Shown: piece after piece, positions 1-8,242 of the stretch
Layout of the letters: each line of letters starts with the position of its first letter
Position numbering within the stretch: position 1 is the first letter of the stretch
Assembly (NCBI RefSeq): GCF_001424045.1
Contig: NZ_LMQB01000003.1
Coordinates: forward strand, 147,871 to 211,870
DNA from: Rhizobium sp. Leaf371
GTDB lineage: Bacteria > Pseudomonadota > Alphaproteobacteria > Rhizobiales > Rhizobiaceae
Direction: 5' to 3'
DNA length: 64,000 nucleotides
Translations under genes and position numbers: made by a program
Notes under the pieces: model-generated
The model's input: the letters and a program-made list of their open reading frames with translations, nothing else
What the model was told of the DNA's origin: nothing
Databases searched by the model: none

Positions 1-642
1 AAGATCGAGGAATCCTCCAACCAGATCTCGTCCATCATCGGGGTGATCGACGAGATCGCCTTCCAGACCAACCTTCTGGCGCTGAATGCCGGCGTCGAGG
101 CCGCGCGCGCCGGGGAAGCCGGCAAGGGCTTTGCCGTCGTCGCACAGGAAGTGCGCGAACTCGCCCAGCGCTCGGCCAAGGCCGCCAAGGACATCAAGGA
201 ACTGATCCGCAATTCCTCCGTCGAGGTGCAGAACGGCGTCCGACTGGTCAGCGAAACCGGCGACGCGCTGAAGACGATCGAAGGCTATATCGTCACCGTC
301 AACCAGCACATGGATTCGATCGCGACGTCGGCCAGGGAGCAATCGGTCGGTCTCGCCGAGGTCAACACGGCCGTCAACCAGATGGACCAGGTGACCCAGC
401 AGAATGCGGCCATGGTCGAGGAGACCAGCGCGGCCGGCGCCACGCTGGCCACCGAAAGTTCGCGCCTGCGTCAGCTTATCTCGCAGTTCCGGCTTGCCGG
501 CGCGCTCCGCCAGACCGCATCCGTCATGGCCGCCACCCCGTCCCACCAACCCATCGCCTCGCCGGCCAGAAAACTGTCGGGAAAAGTCGCCCAGGCCTTC
601 GTCGGCAATGCCGCGGTGAAGGAAAGCTGGGAGGAGTTTTAA
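1..642 (+). CDS. Methyl-accepting chemotaxis protein, C-terminal part (5' end outside window)
   Basis: The reading frame is open from base 1, so the N-terminal sensor, membrane segments and HAMP domain lie upstream of the window. What remains is the cytoplasmic signalling hairpin, including the highly conserved tip ([20 protein letters not shown]) that contacts CheA and CheW, followed by a methylation helix. The protein ends in SWEEF, which fits the xWxxF pentapeptide that tethers the CheR methyltransferase and CheB. By eye the signalling domain is about 90% or more identical to that of the next gene (1035-3002), so the two look like a recent tandem duplication. The ligand cannot be inferred from this fragment. 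Confidence 0.93.
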   Translation, partial: KIEESSNQISSIIGVIDEIAFQTNLLALNAGVEAARAGEAGKGFAVVAQEVRELAQRSAKAAKDIKELIRNSSVEVQNGVRLVSETGDALKTIEGYIVTVNQHMDSIATSAREQSVGLAEVNTAVNQMDQVTQQNAAMVEETSAAGATLATESSRLRQLISQFRLAGALRQTASVMAATPSHQPIASPARKLSGKVAQAFVGNAAVKESWEEF

Positions 643-710
643 GACGATCACAGAGATGTGTTCGCCGGACCCGCGATCCTGAAAAACACAGAAAAAAACG
701 CTGAAACGTT

Positions 711-733
711 CGGGAGCGCCGCAGACGCTCCCG
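711..733 (+). terminator. Hairpin after the first MCP gene
   Basis: CGGGAGCG pairs perfectly with CGCTCCCG (8-bp stem, 7-base loop), about 70 bases after the stop codon at 642. There is no proper T run after it, so it may be a weak or factor-assisted terminator, or an mRNA-stabilising structure. Confidence 0.4.
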
Positions 734-807
734 ACGCGCTTTCCGTGCACGTCCGGCAAAATGCCGATCGATTGCGCATCTGAACTTATATGAAATCAAC
801 GGCGTAG

Positions 808-855
808 AGCGTTTCCGCAATCGGGGGAAAAGCCAAAACGATTCGGGAGGAAATG
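808..855. repeat. Imperfect palindromic intergenic element
   Basis: GCGTTTCCGCAATCG near 809-823 is answered by an imperfect inverted copy, CGATTCGGGAGGAAATG, near 839-855. The layout resembles short palindromic elements scattered between genes in rhizobial genomes, but family membership is inferred from appearance only. Confidence 0.3.
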
Positions 856-1034
856 GCCGGAGCCGCACGCCTTCCGCATCGCCGAAGCTGACGCCGGTCG
901 CTTGCGTGCAATTATCGTATATCACGCATTTTTAACGCAACTTGTGGTCAGAATGTTCCCGGCCTCTTACCGGCCGTGGGAAGGTGCTGCGCCAGCTCAC
1001 GGGCCGCTCTCTTGGCAACATTCTAACGTGAGAA

Positions 1035-3002
1035 ATGCGTCCCATGAAACGTCCAAAACTGAGTACAGCTCTCATCGGCACGGTCATCGGGCTGTTTGCC
1101 ATGACCGCGATCCTTGCGGGAACGTCCATTCATTCGATGACCTCCATCGACGGCAACAATGATGCCATCGTCGATGACTGGATGCCCAGCGTCTCCCGTT
1201 CGAAAGACATCGATATCGCCTTGGGCGATCTCCGCATCGCCTATCGCGACCACGTTCTCGCGACCAGTGACGACGAGCAGAGCGCGGCCGAACAGAAGAT
1301 CGCCTCTTCGCTCGACAGCGTGCAGAAGGCGATCGAAAGCTACGCTCTCCTCGTGAAAGAGCCGAGCGAAATCGCCGATCTCGCTGCACTCAAGGGCAGT
1401 CTGGAAACATACATCACGTCCGGCACGCAACTCGTCGCCCTCTCCCGCGCCAACAAGGATGAAGACGCAAAGCTGCTGATCGCCTCGCCCGCGATGAAGG
1501 GTGCAGCGCTCGGCATAGACTCCGTGATCGACAAGGTCGTGGCGACGAACGAAACGGGGGCGGCAGCCGACGGGGTCGAGAACCAGCATCTGATCGAAGA
1601 CTCCATCAATCTTGCGTACATTCTCGCCGCGCTCGGCGTGATCTTCGGGGTGTGCGCCATCGCCTTCGTCATCGCCGGGATCGCCAAGCCGATCGCGCGC
1701 ATTACCGGCGCGATGCGACGTCTGGCCGATGGCGACACGAAAAGCGAGGTCCCTTTCGCGGACCGGACCGACGAGATCGGCGCGATGGCGGGCGCCGTGG
1801 ATATCTTCCGGCAGGCTGCCATCGCCAACAAACAGCTCGAAGCCGATGCCGAGGAGAACCGGCTGCAGGCGGAACGAGATCGTGTCCGCCTGACGGCGGA
1901 AGCGGAGGCCGCCGCCCAGCTCCGCCTCGACGCGGCGACGGCGGGGCTGGCAGCCGGCCTGAAGCAGCTTGCTGCCGGTGACCTCTCCTTCACATTGAGC
2001 GAACCCTTCGCACCCGATTTCGAAGCGCTGCGCCATGATCTGAACGGTGCGGTGGCGCAGCTGGCCGAAACGCTTCAGGCCGTCGCCCAGGCGACGGGAT
2101 CGATCGACAGCGGAAGCCAGGAAATCAGCCGCGGCGCGGACGATCTGTCGAAGCGCACGGAACAGCAGGCGGCCTCTCTCGAGGAAACCGCCGCCGCGCT
2201 CGACCAGATCACGGCCAACGTCTCGAACTCTTCCAAGCGTGCCGATGAAGCCCGCAGCGTCGCCGTGCAGGCCAATGCCAGCGCGAGCGAGTCCGGCAAG
2301 GTCGTTTCGAAAGCCGTGGAGGCCATGGGCAAGATCGAGGCCTCTTCGAACGAGGTCTCCAACATCATCGGCGTTATCGACGAGATCGCCTTCCAGACCA
2401 ATCTTCTCGCGCTGAATGCCGGCGTGGAAGCCGCGCGGGCCGGGGAAGCCGGCAAGGGCTTCGCCGTCGTCGCCCAAGAAGTGCGCGAACTGGCGCAACG
2501 CTCGGCAAAGGCCGCCAAGGAGATCAAGGAACTGATCCGCAACTCCTCGATCGAAGTCCAGAACGGCGTCAAGCTGGTGAGCGAGACGGGAACCGCCTTG
2601 AGAACGATCGAAGGCTACATCGTCACCGTCAACCAGCACATGGACGCCATCGCCACCTCGGCGCGCGAGCAGTCCGTCGGCCTCGGCGAGGTCAACACCG
2701 CCGTCAACCAGATGGATCAGGTGACCCAGCAGAACGCCGCCATGGTCGAGGAGACCAGTGCGGCCGGCGCGACGCTTGCCAATGAAAGCGGAAAGCTGCG
2801 TCAGCTGATCGGGCAGTTTACCCTGGGCGGCGCGCCTTCCAATGCCGCGATCCTGCGCCAGACGGCCGCCGCGATGGGTGGTTCCCTGGTCCACCGGACG
2901 GCGGCCTCCCCTGTCCGCAAGCCGGCACCCCGACCGGCCGCCAGGACAGCCGCGGCCTTTGTCGGAAATGCCGCCGTCAACGACAGCTGGGAGGAGTTCT
3001 GA
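1035..3002 (+). CDS. Methyl-accepting chemotaxis protein, 4HB-type sensor
   Basis: This is a complete transmembrane chemoreceptor of 655 residues. A first membrane helix (about 10-32) is followed by a helical periplasmic region (about 33-190) of four-helix-bundle type, a second membrane helix (about 191-216), a HAMP domain (about 217-270) and a long cytoplasmic methylation and signalling hairpin. The conserved CheA/CheW-binding tip is present. The C-terminus SWEEF fits the CheR/CheB tether pentapeptide. An alternative start at 1044 gives MKRPKL; neither start has a strong ribosome-binding site. The signalling part is almost the same as in the upstream partial MCP, while the sensor presumably differs. 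The ligand is unknown. Confidence 0.93.
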   Translation: MRPMKRPKLSTALIGTVIGLFAMTAILAGTSIHSMTSIDGNNDAIVDDWMPSVSRSKDIDIALGDLRIAYRDHVLATSDDEQSAAEQKIASSLDSVQKAIESYALLVKEPSEIADLAALKGSLETYITSGTQLVALSRANKDEDAKLLIASPAMKGAALGIDSVIDKVVATNETGAAADGVENQHLIEDSINLAYILAALGVIFGVCAIAFVIAGIAKPIARITGAMRRLADGDTKSEVPFADRTDEIGAMAGAVDIFRQAAIANKQLEADAEENRLQAERDRVRLTAEAEAAAQLRLDAATAGLAAGLKQLAAGDLSFTLSEPFAPDFEALRHDLNGAVAQLAETLQAVAQATGSIDSGSQEISRGADDLSKRTEQQAASLEETAAALDQITANVSNSSKRADEARSVAVQANASASESGKVVSKAVEAMGKIEASSNEVSNIIGVIDEIAFQTNLLALNAGVEAARAGEAGKGFAVVAQEVRELAQRSAKAAKEIKELIRNSSIEVQNGVKLVSETGTALRTIEGYIVTVNQHMDAIATSAREQSVGLGEVNTAVNQMDQVTQQNAAMVEETSAAGATLANESGKLRQLIGQFTLGGAPSNAAILRQTAAAMGGSLVHRTAASPVRKPAPRPAARTAAAFVGNAAVNDSWEEF

Positions 3003-3022
3003 CCGCGCCGGGAGCGACCGTT

Positions 3023-3062
3023 AGGCCCCGGTAACGGCAGGCCCCGTAACGCCAGGCCCCGT
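3023..3062. repeat. Short tandem repeat after the MCP gene
   Basis: Three degenerate copies of a 15-16 base unit, AGGCCCCGGTAACGGC and close variants, lie back to back just downstream of the stop at 3002. This is probably slippage-derived; no function is evident. Confidence 0.5.
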
Positions 3063-3172
3063 CTTGACGAAGGCGCCTGACGCCGCACGGGGGTCTAGCC
3101 CGCCGACGCCTGAAATCTAAAGTGCCCGTTCGTCGCCAGAACCGTCGGCGTCGGGCCGTTTGAAGCCGAAAG

Positions 3173-3213
3173 AACCTGGGACGCCGCGCAGCGGGATCCC
3201 AGGTTTTTCTTTG
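3173..3213 (+). terminator. Intrinsic terminator for the MCP gene ending at 3002
   Basis: AACCTGGGA (3173-3181) pairs with TCCCAGGTT (3197-3205) and runs directly into a T-rich tract ending near 3212. This is a textbook rho-independent structure on the + strand, about 170 bases beyond the stop codon. Confidence 0.75.
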
Positions 3214-3339
3214 TCATGTCGAAGACGCTTGCGGCGACCATCACGTCGATGGCTTGCCCTCCGTCCGTCGCTGCGATCGCTGCGATCGCTGCGAAAAGCA
3301 GGTCACGCGAGCTCCCGACGGAGGCAGCCGGGCCGACGT

Positions 3340-5283
3340 TTAAAAGTCCTGCCAGGCCCCCTTCGAGATATCGACCGCGGCATTGCCGGAGAAGGCGGAG
3401 GCGATCTTGCGGCCCAGCGCCTTCACGGGCGACCCGTGGGAGACGTCCCGGTCATTGATCTCACGCGGTGCCGTGACGTGTGCCCGCGCATGCGACGGGG
3501 AAAGCCTGAACTGCCCGAGCATCGCGTTCAACGAGGCGACCTCGCGGGCGAGACCGTGGCTTGCCGCCGTGGTTTCCTCGACCATCGCCGCGTTCTTCTG
3601 CGTGTCCTGATCCATGAGGTTCACCGCCGTGTTGATCTGCTGGAGCCCGGAGGACTGTTCTTGGGCGCTGTCCACGATGGCGGAAACGTGCCGGTTGATC
3701 TCCTGTACCTCCGAGACGATCGTCTCCAGAGCCTTGCCGGTATCCCCGACCAGCTGGACGCCTCCATGGACCTGTTCGTTCGACGTGTGGATCAGCGCCT
3801 TGATCTCTTTTGCCGCCGTTGCCGAACGCTGCGCCAGTTCGCGCACCTCCTGTGCGACGACCGCAAAGCCCTTGCCTGCGTCTCCGGCGCGGGCCGCCTC
3901 GACGCCGGCGTTCAGCGCCAGCAGATTGGTCTGGAACGCGATCTCGTCGATCACACCGATGATGTTGGAGATCTCGCCCGCCGATTTCGCGATTTCCTCC
4001 ATGGCGTGGACGGCGCGGCGCACCACATTGCCGGATTGCTCCGCGCCCGCTTTCGTGCGGCTGACGAGCGTGCCGGCCTCCTGGGCGCGCCGGGTCGAAT
4101 CCTTGACCACCGTTGTGATCTCCTCGAGCGCCGCCGCGGTTTCCTCGACCGCTGCCGCCTGCTGCTCCGTCCGCTTGGCGAGTTCGTCGGCGGCCGACTT
4201 GATCTCATTGGCGCCGGCATCGATGCCGCGTGCATTGTCCGAGACCTTGGTCAGCGCCGAATGGAGCATTTCGGCCGAGCCGTTGAAGTCGCCGCGAACA
4301 CTGTCGAGAGCCGCGTTGAACGGCTGCTGGATGCGATAGGACACGTCGCCCTCGGCAAGTTTCGCAAGACCGGCCGCAAGGTTCTCGACAGCAAACCGGA
4401 CCTCCTCCGCCTCTCTCGTCCTTTCAAGCTCCCGCTCGATCCGCTCCTTCTCCAACAGGGTCCGGTTGGCTTCCGTCTCCTGCTCAAGGCGGATCCGGGC
4501 GATGGCATTGTCGCGGAAGACCTGCACGGCCGCGCCCATGGCGCCGATTTCGTCCTTCCGGTCGAGGCCTTCGATGCGATCCTCGGTATTGCCGGCTGCC
4601 AGTGACTTCATGCGTTCGCGCAGGATCGCGATGGGTGTCGTGATCCCCCGCGTCGAGACCAACAGAGCGAGAAGGATCGCCAGGGTGAACGTGATGCCGA
4701 TCGTGAGCAGGGATGCGAGGATGGTGAAATTCGTGTCGGCTGACAGCGCATTGCTCTCGTTGCCCAGCTCCTGCACATTCGCGTCGATCCATTCCTTGAT
4801 GTCGGATTGCCAGGCGGATGCCAGTGGCCCGACGTCATCGAGCACGGTTCTCGCCTGATCGATCTGTCCTTCATCGTGAAGGGCGATCATACGGTCGGCC
4901 TTCGCGATGATATGGGTGAAGCGCTCGCGGAAGCCTTTGATGCCGTCGGCCAGTTCCGGGTTCTTGACGACAGCGGTATCGAAGCGCGTGATCGTGATGT
5001 CGATGTAGTTCCGATAGGCTTTCTTCAGCTCCGCTCCGCGCGGCGCCCCGGCTTCATAGGCCAGCAGCATGAAGGCATTGCCGATCGCTGCCCCGAAGCT
5101 GGAAGAAGACCTTGCGCTCCAAAGCGCGGCAGAGCTCTCGTTGTCGATGAAATTCGAATAGGTCGTGTCGGTCTGCTTCAGCTGGTAAGAGACGAACCCA
5201 AGGCTGGCGATACCGAGAAAACTGATCGGGATGACAAGCGCAAGGATCTTGGTGCGAATACTGGCGTTCGTGAGGAAGGACAT
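3340..5283 (-). CDS. Methyl-accepting chemotaxis protein
   Basis: This is a complete chemoreceptor of 647 residues. It has membrane helices at about 12-32 and 187-210, a helical periplasmic domain between them, a HAMP domain to about 265, a coiled linker and the conserved signalling hairpin. The last residues, AWQDF, match the xWxxF tether for CheR/CheB. The periplasmic sequence differs clearly from that of the neighbouring + strand MCP, so it probably senses another ligand. The gene is convergent with the MCP at 1035 and divergent from the PAS-HTH regulator at 5644. Confidence 0.93.
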   Translation of the reverse strand: MSFLTNASIRTKILALVIPISFLGIASLGFVSYQLKQTDTTYSNFIDNESSAALWSARSSSSFGAAIGNAFMLLAYEAGAPRGAELKKAYRNYIDITITRFDTAVVKNPELADGIKGFRERFTHIIAKADRMIALHDEGQIDQARTVLDDVGPLASAWQSDIKEWIDANVQELGNESNALSADTNFTILASLLTIGITFTLAILLALLVSTRGITTPIAILRERMKSLAAGNTEDRIEGLDRKDEIGAMGAAVQVFRDNAIARIRLEQETEANRTLLEKERIERELERTREAEEVRFAVENLAAGLAKLAEGDVSYRIQQPFNAALDSVRGDFNGSAEMLHSALTKVSDNARGIDAGANEIKSAADELAKRTEQQAAAVEETAAALEEITTVVKDSTRRAQEAGTLVSRTKAGAEQSGNVVRRAVHAMEEIAKSAGEISNIIGVIDEIAFQTNLLALNAGVEAARAGDAGKGFAVVAQEVRELAQRSATAAKEIKALIHTSNEQVHGGVQLVGDTGKALETIVSEVQEINRHVSAIVDSAQEQSSGLQQINTAVNLMDQDTQKNAAMVEETTAASHGLAREVASLNAMLGQFRLSPSHARAHVTAPREINDRDVSHGSPVKALGRKIASAFSGNAAVDISKGAWQDF

Positions 5284-5643
5284 ATCGGAGCTTTCTATCG
5301 GTTAGCAAAAGACGATGGGTCCGCGACAATAAGACGCTCCTGCGAAACGCGTCGCATCCGGCTGAAACAGACCTTTATCGGAAGCGAGCCGCAGCTTCTG
5401 GGAGGGAAAGCGGGCCCGACTTCCAACGATCTCTGATGCTAAGGGGGATAAATTCCTGTTTTCTAAATTAAAGATGGCAAATTTTGCTATCTGCGCGCGA
5501 AATGAGCCGAAACCTGTCAGCCCTCGGCGAACTGACGGCGCGGAATTGACCCAAAGGCTCTCATTTTATAGGGTGATGGTGCCATCGTTGGAGGAGCCGG
5601 TGTCACATGCTGATGTCGTAGGCTCTCGACGAAAGGAAGACAC
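5284..5643. other. Divergent regulatory region with AT-rich centre
   Basis: This 360-base region lies between the divergent MCP (start 5283) and the PAS-HTH regulator (start 5644). Its centre, about 5440-5495, is notably AT-rich against the local background and carries a 19-bp near-palindrome. It should hold promoters for both genes. Confidence 0.5.
5473..5491. promoter_or_regulatory. 19-bp near-palindrome, candidate operator
   Basis: GATGGCAAATTTTGCTATC reads almost the same on both strands: 9-base arms, one mismatched pair, one central base. It sits in the AT-rich middle of the divergent promoter region. The PAS-HTH protein encoded at 5644 is the obvious candidate to bind it, but that is inference. 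Confidence 0.5.
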
Positions 5644-6717
5644 ATGCCGACCAGGCGCCTCATGCATCTCCACGGTGCAACTTCAAATGGCGAGCGTCTT
5701 GAGCGTCGCAAGTTCCAGGGCGTGTCTTCCGTCCATTTTCTGAAGCTGATCGAAGACCAGGGCGAAGTCGGCTTCTGGACGAAGGACTTTGCAACGGGTG
5801 CGACGACCTGCTCGGCCGGTATCTATCGGATGCTGAGCGCGGAGGCCGGCATGCCGATCGACCTCCTGCACATGATCCATCCCGAGGACCGCGAGCAGCA
5901 TGATCTGGTCGAGGCCGGGCTGATGCACGGTCATCCGATGGATATCGATTTTCGCATCATTCGCGCCGACGGAACGATCCGGTGGATCAATCATCGCGCC
6001 GAGGTGATCTTCGACGAGCATGGCGCGTCGATGCGCGCGATCGGCGTTCTCCGGGACGTGACGGAGCGCCGGGAACTGAAACGGATCGTCGATCGAAGCT
6101 GGGCCCGGCATCAGAAACTTCTCTCCCTGATCGGGGGCGTCGAGTGGGGTCTCGATCTCAGCGGTCGTCTCCTGTTTCGGCAGGCCTGGTCGAAGTTTTC
6201 AGGGCAAAGCGTCGCCGATGCCTCGGGCCTGGGCTGGCTCGACAGGCTTCCTCCCGAAGGCCGCCTTGCGGCACAGCGTCATTGGGAGGAGGTTCTCGAC
6301 CAGCAGACGAATTTCGACCTCGAAACCTCCCTGCTCTGCGCGGACGGAACGGTGGCCGACATCCAGCTGATCGCTGCCCCCATTGCCGAGCTGGATGGAA
6401 CGGTGACGGAATGGATCGGCATGGTGCGCCCGCTGTCCGCACCGGTGACCATCAGCGCGGACCGCACGACGCCGCCCCTGAACCTGACGCGCCGTCAGAT
6501 CAGGGCAGCGCGGCTGCTGCTGGGATGGACCCACGAGGATCTGGCCACCGAGGCGCGGATATCCGTCTCCTCGATCCGGCGGGTCGAGGAGGGTGAGCGC
6601 GCCATGCGATCGACGACCTATCACGCGATATCGAGCGCACTGCTTGCCAACGGCATCGAATTCGGGCCGAACGACACGACATCGACGACCATCACCGTTC
6701 ATCACAACGAGGCGTGA
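5644..6717 (+). CDS. PAS-PAS-HTH (XRE-like) sensory regulator
   Basis: This cytoplasmic protein has 357 residues. A PAS_3-type domain (about 45-150) contains the usual DFRIIRADGTIRWI strand and ends in GVLRDVTERRELKR. A second PAS-like segment lies at about 155-270. The C-terminus (about 283-345) is an XRE-type helix-turn-helix: it begins LTRRQIRAARLLLGWTHEDL and continues through SVSSIRRVEEGER. PAS sensors are usually joined to kinases or cyclases; here the sensor is fused directly to a DNA-binding domain, giving a one-component signal-responsive regulator. The start is supported by AAAGGAAG about 6 bases upstream. It lies between chemoreceptor and diguanylate cyclase genes, so it may control motility-related genes. 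No membrane segment is seen. Confidence 0.82.
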   Translation: MPTRRLMHLHGATSNGERLERRKFQGVSSVHFLKLIEDQGEVGFWTKDFATGATTCSAGIYRMLSAEAGMPIDLLHMIHPEDREQHDLVEAGLMHGHPMDIDFRIIRADGTIRWINHRAEVIFDEHGASMRAIGVLRDVTERRELKRIVDRSWARHQKLLSLIGGVEWGLDLSGRLLFRQAWSKFSGQSVADASGLGWLDRLPPEGRLAAQRHWEEVLDQQTNFDLETSLLCADGTVADIQLIAAPIAELDGTVTEWIGMVRPLSAPVTISADRTTPPLNLTRRQIRAARLLLGWTHEDLATEARISVSSIRRVEEGERAMRSTTYHAISSALLANGIEFGPNDTTSTTITVHHNEA

Positions 6718-6773
6718 GTCATGCGTTTGCGCGCATTCGCGAGCACGCGGCCTCGACGGTCACGCGGCACGGG

Positions 6774-7979
6774 TCAGGCTCTTTTCGCCTCGACGGATGC
6801 GCTTGCTCCCGGCTGCGGCCAGACCTGGTTGCGGCCGTTCGCCTTGGCTGCGTAAAGCGCCGCGTCCGCCGCTATGATCAGCTCCGCGACCTCGCAGCTT
6901 TCCACCGTCGCGGAGGCCACGCCGAAGCTTGCGGAAACCACGGCATCCGGCCCGAGCGCCGGGTGCGGGACAGCCTCGTCCAGAATCGCGCAGCGGATCG
7001 CCTCGGCGATGCAGCGCGCACTGGTGAGATCGGTATTCGGCAGGAAGAGCAGGATCTCCTCGCCTCCGAAGCGGACGGCGAGCCCATCCGTGCCGGCGAG
7101 CCCGGCGACGACCCGCCCCGCGATCCGCTTCAGGCAGAGATCGCCCGCCGAATGGCCGTAGCTGTCGTTGAAGATCTTGAACCGATCGACGTCGAGCAGA
7201 ATGATCGCGACCGGCTTGCGTGCCGCCGTCTTGTTCGCCCAGTGCCGGCCGGTCGCCTGTTCGAAGGAGCGCCGGTTCGCCAGGCCCGTCAGCGGGTCCG
7301 TCAAGGCCTGGATGTTCAGCGCCGCGTTCAGATATTTGATGCGCTGGTCGAGCAGGAAGGACTGGCGGACGGATTTCTCCGCGGCATAGGCGGTGAGGAT
7401 CGAGACGACCGCGCCGCTGATGTAGAAGAGGATGCTGACCGGCTTGCTATCCGCCGGAAAGATGTCCGTTACCTGCAGCACCGCGAGATAGCCGATGAAC
7501 TGAAGGGCAACGATGACGGCGACGAACTGGGTGCGCGGCCGACCGACGACGCAGCCGCAGACCATCAGCAGGATGTTGCCGAAGACATAATGCGGCCGGT
7601 AGTCTCCCTCCGACAGCACGAGGCCCGTGGACAGGCCGACCACCATCGTCGCCGGGATCAGGCTGACCAGGAGGTCGTAATACGGGCTTTTTCGCCAGAT
7701 GCCCCAGAGCAGGACCAGACAGATCGGCGTGACGAACAACAGGCGGATGACGACATAGGTTTGGAAATAGGCCCCTGTCAGGACATAGTCGCTGATGATG
7801 AAGAGGTCGTAGAGAAAAAGGCCGATCAGCCAGCCGATGAACACGAGCTTGTACTGCTGCTCGACGTTCTGACGCCTGAACAGCACCTCCGCCTCGGCTG
7901 GGAACGCCAACGGCCAAGTCCGGATGACATGATCATCGAGACTTTCTAATGAAGCGTTCTCTCGCATGGGACTTTTCAT
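6774..7979 (-). CDS. Membrane-bound diguanylate cyclase (GGDEF domain)
   Basis: The N-terminal half (about 43-200 of 401 residues) has five to six hydrophobic segments, forming an integral-membrane sensor without a recognised name. The C-terminal GGDEF domain (about 215-385) makes cyclic di-GMP from two GTP. The active-site loop reads GGEEI at 305-309, an accepted catalytic variant, and the metal-binding LLDVDRFK is intact. The product-inhibition I-site (RxxD five residues before the GGEEI loop) reads AGTD, so the arginine is missing and feedback inhibition is probably lost. No EAL domain is present. A second possible start lies at 7967. Confidence 0.88.
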   Translation of the reverse strand: MKSPMRENASLESLDDHVIRTWPLAFPAEAEVLFRRQNVEQQYKLVFIGWLIGLFLYDLFIISDYVLTGAYFQTYVVIRLLFVTPICLVLLWGIWRKSPYYDLLVSLIPATMVVGLSTGLVLSEGDYRPHYVFGNILLMVCGCVVGRPRTQFVAVIVALQFIGYLAVLQVTDIFPADSKPVSILFYISGAVVSILTAYAAEKSVRQSFLLDQRIKYLNAALNIQALTDPLTGLANRRSFEQATGRHWANKTAARKPVAIILLDVDRFKIFNDSYGHSAGDLCLKRIAGRVVAGLAGTDGLAVRFGGEEILLFLPNTDLTSARCIAEAIRCAILDEAVPHPALGPDAVVSASFGVASATVESCEVAELIIAADAALYAAKANGRNQVWPQPGASASVEAKRA

Positions 7980-8170
7980 CAGCCAAACATTTCACCACGT
8001 CACTCTAACATATACACCTTAAGGTATTCTAAGCGCAAACCCTTGAACGGCAGGAGCTGGACCGCACCGCACCGGGCTTTTCCGGATATCCGGGAGGCCT
8101 GAATGCCGAAGGGCAAATAGCATCCGTCGCCCGGCATACGGCCCGGAATACAGCTTGAGCGCGCATCTGG

Positions 8171-8199
8171 AAAAGCGACGGCGCCTTCGCGCCGTCGCC
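8171..8199 (-). terminator. Intrinsic terminator for the MCP gene ending at 8243
   Basis: A perfect 10-bp stem, GCGACGGCGC with GCGCCGTCGC, closes on a 4-base loop (GAAG on the minus strand) and is followed on the minus strand by TTTT. It lies about 45 bases beyond the MCP stop codon, before the diguanylate cyclase gene. Confidence 0.85.
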
Positions 8200-8242
8200 T
8201 GATGCTGCCCGCTCCCGCCGCGAGGACGGGCCGGCCTGTGCC

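Larger units (their letters stand above)
643..1034. other. Intergenic region between two MCP genes
   Basis: This 392-base gap holds a GC-rich hairpin at 711-733 and an imperfect palindromic element around 808-855. No convincing gene is present. The promoter of the MCP gene at 1035 must lie here or be shared with upstream DNA, but I could not assign clear -35 and -10 boxes. Confidence 0.5.
3003..3339. other. Intergenic region between convergent MCP genes
   Basis: This 337-base gap separates two convergent chemoreceptor genes. It contains the short tandem repeat at 3023-3062, an intrinsic terminator at 3173-3213, and a CTGCGATCG triplication around 3272-3296. I see no gene in it. Confidence 0.5.

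Noticed and set aside
1023-2894. A 623-codon antisense open frame across the MCP gene
   Set aside because: No domain or membrane pattern is seen; the sense strand encodes an unmistakable chemoreceptor.
3272-3296. Tandem CTGCGATCG units as a possible regulatory repeat
   Set aside because: Only about three short units in a GC-rich intergenic region, best explained by slippage.
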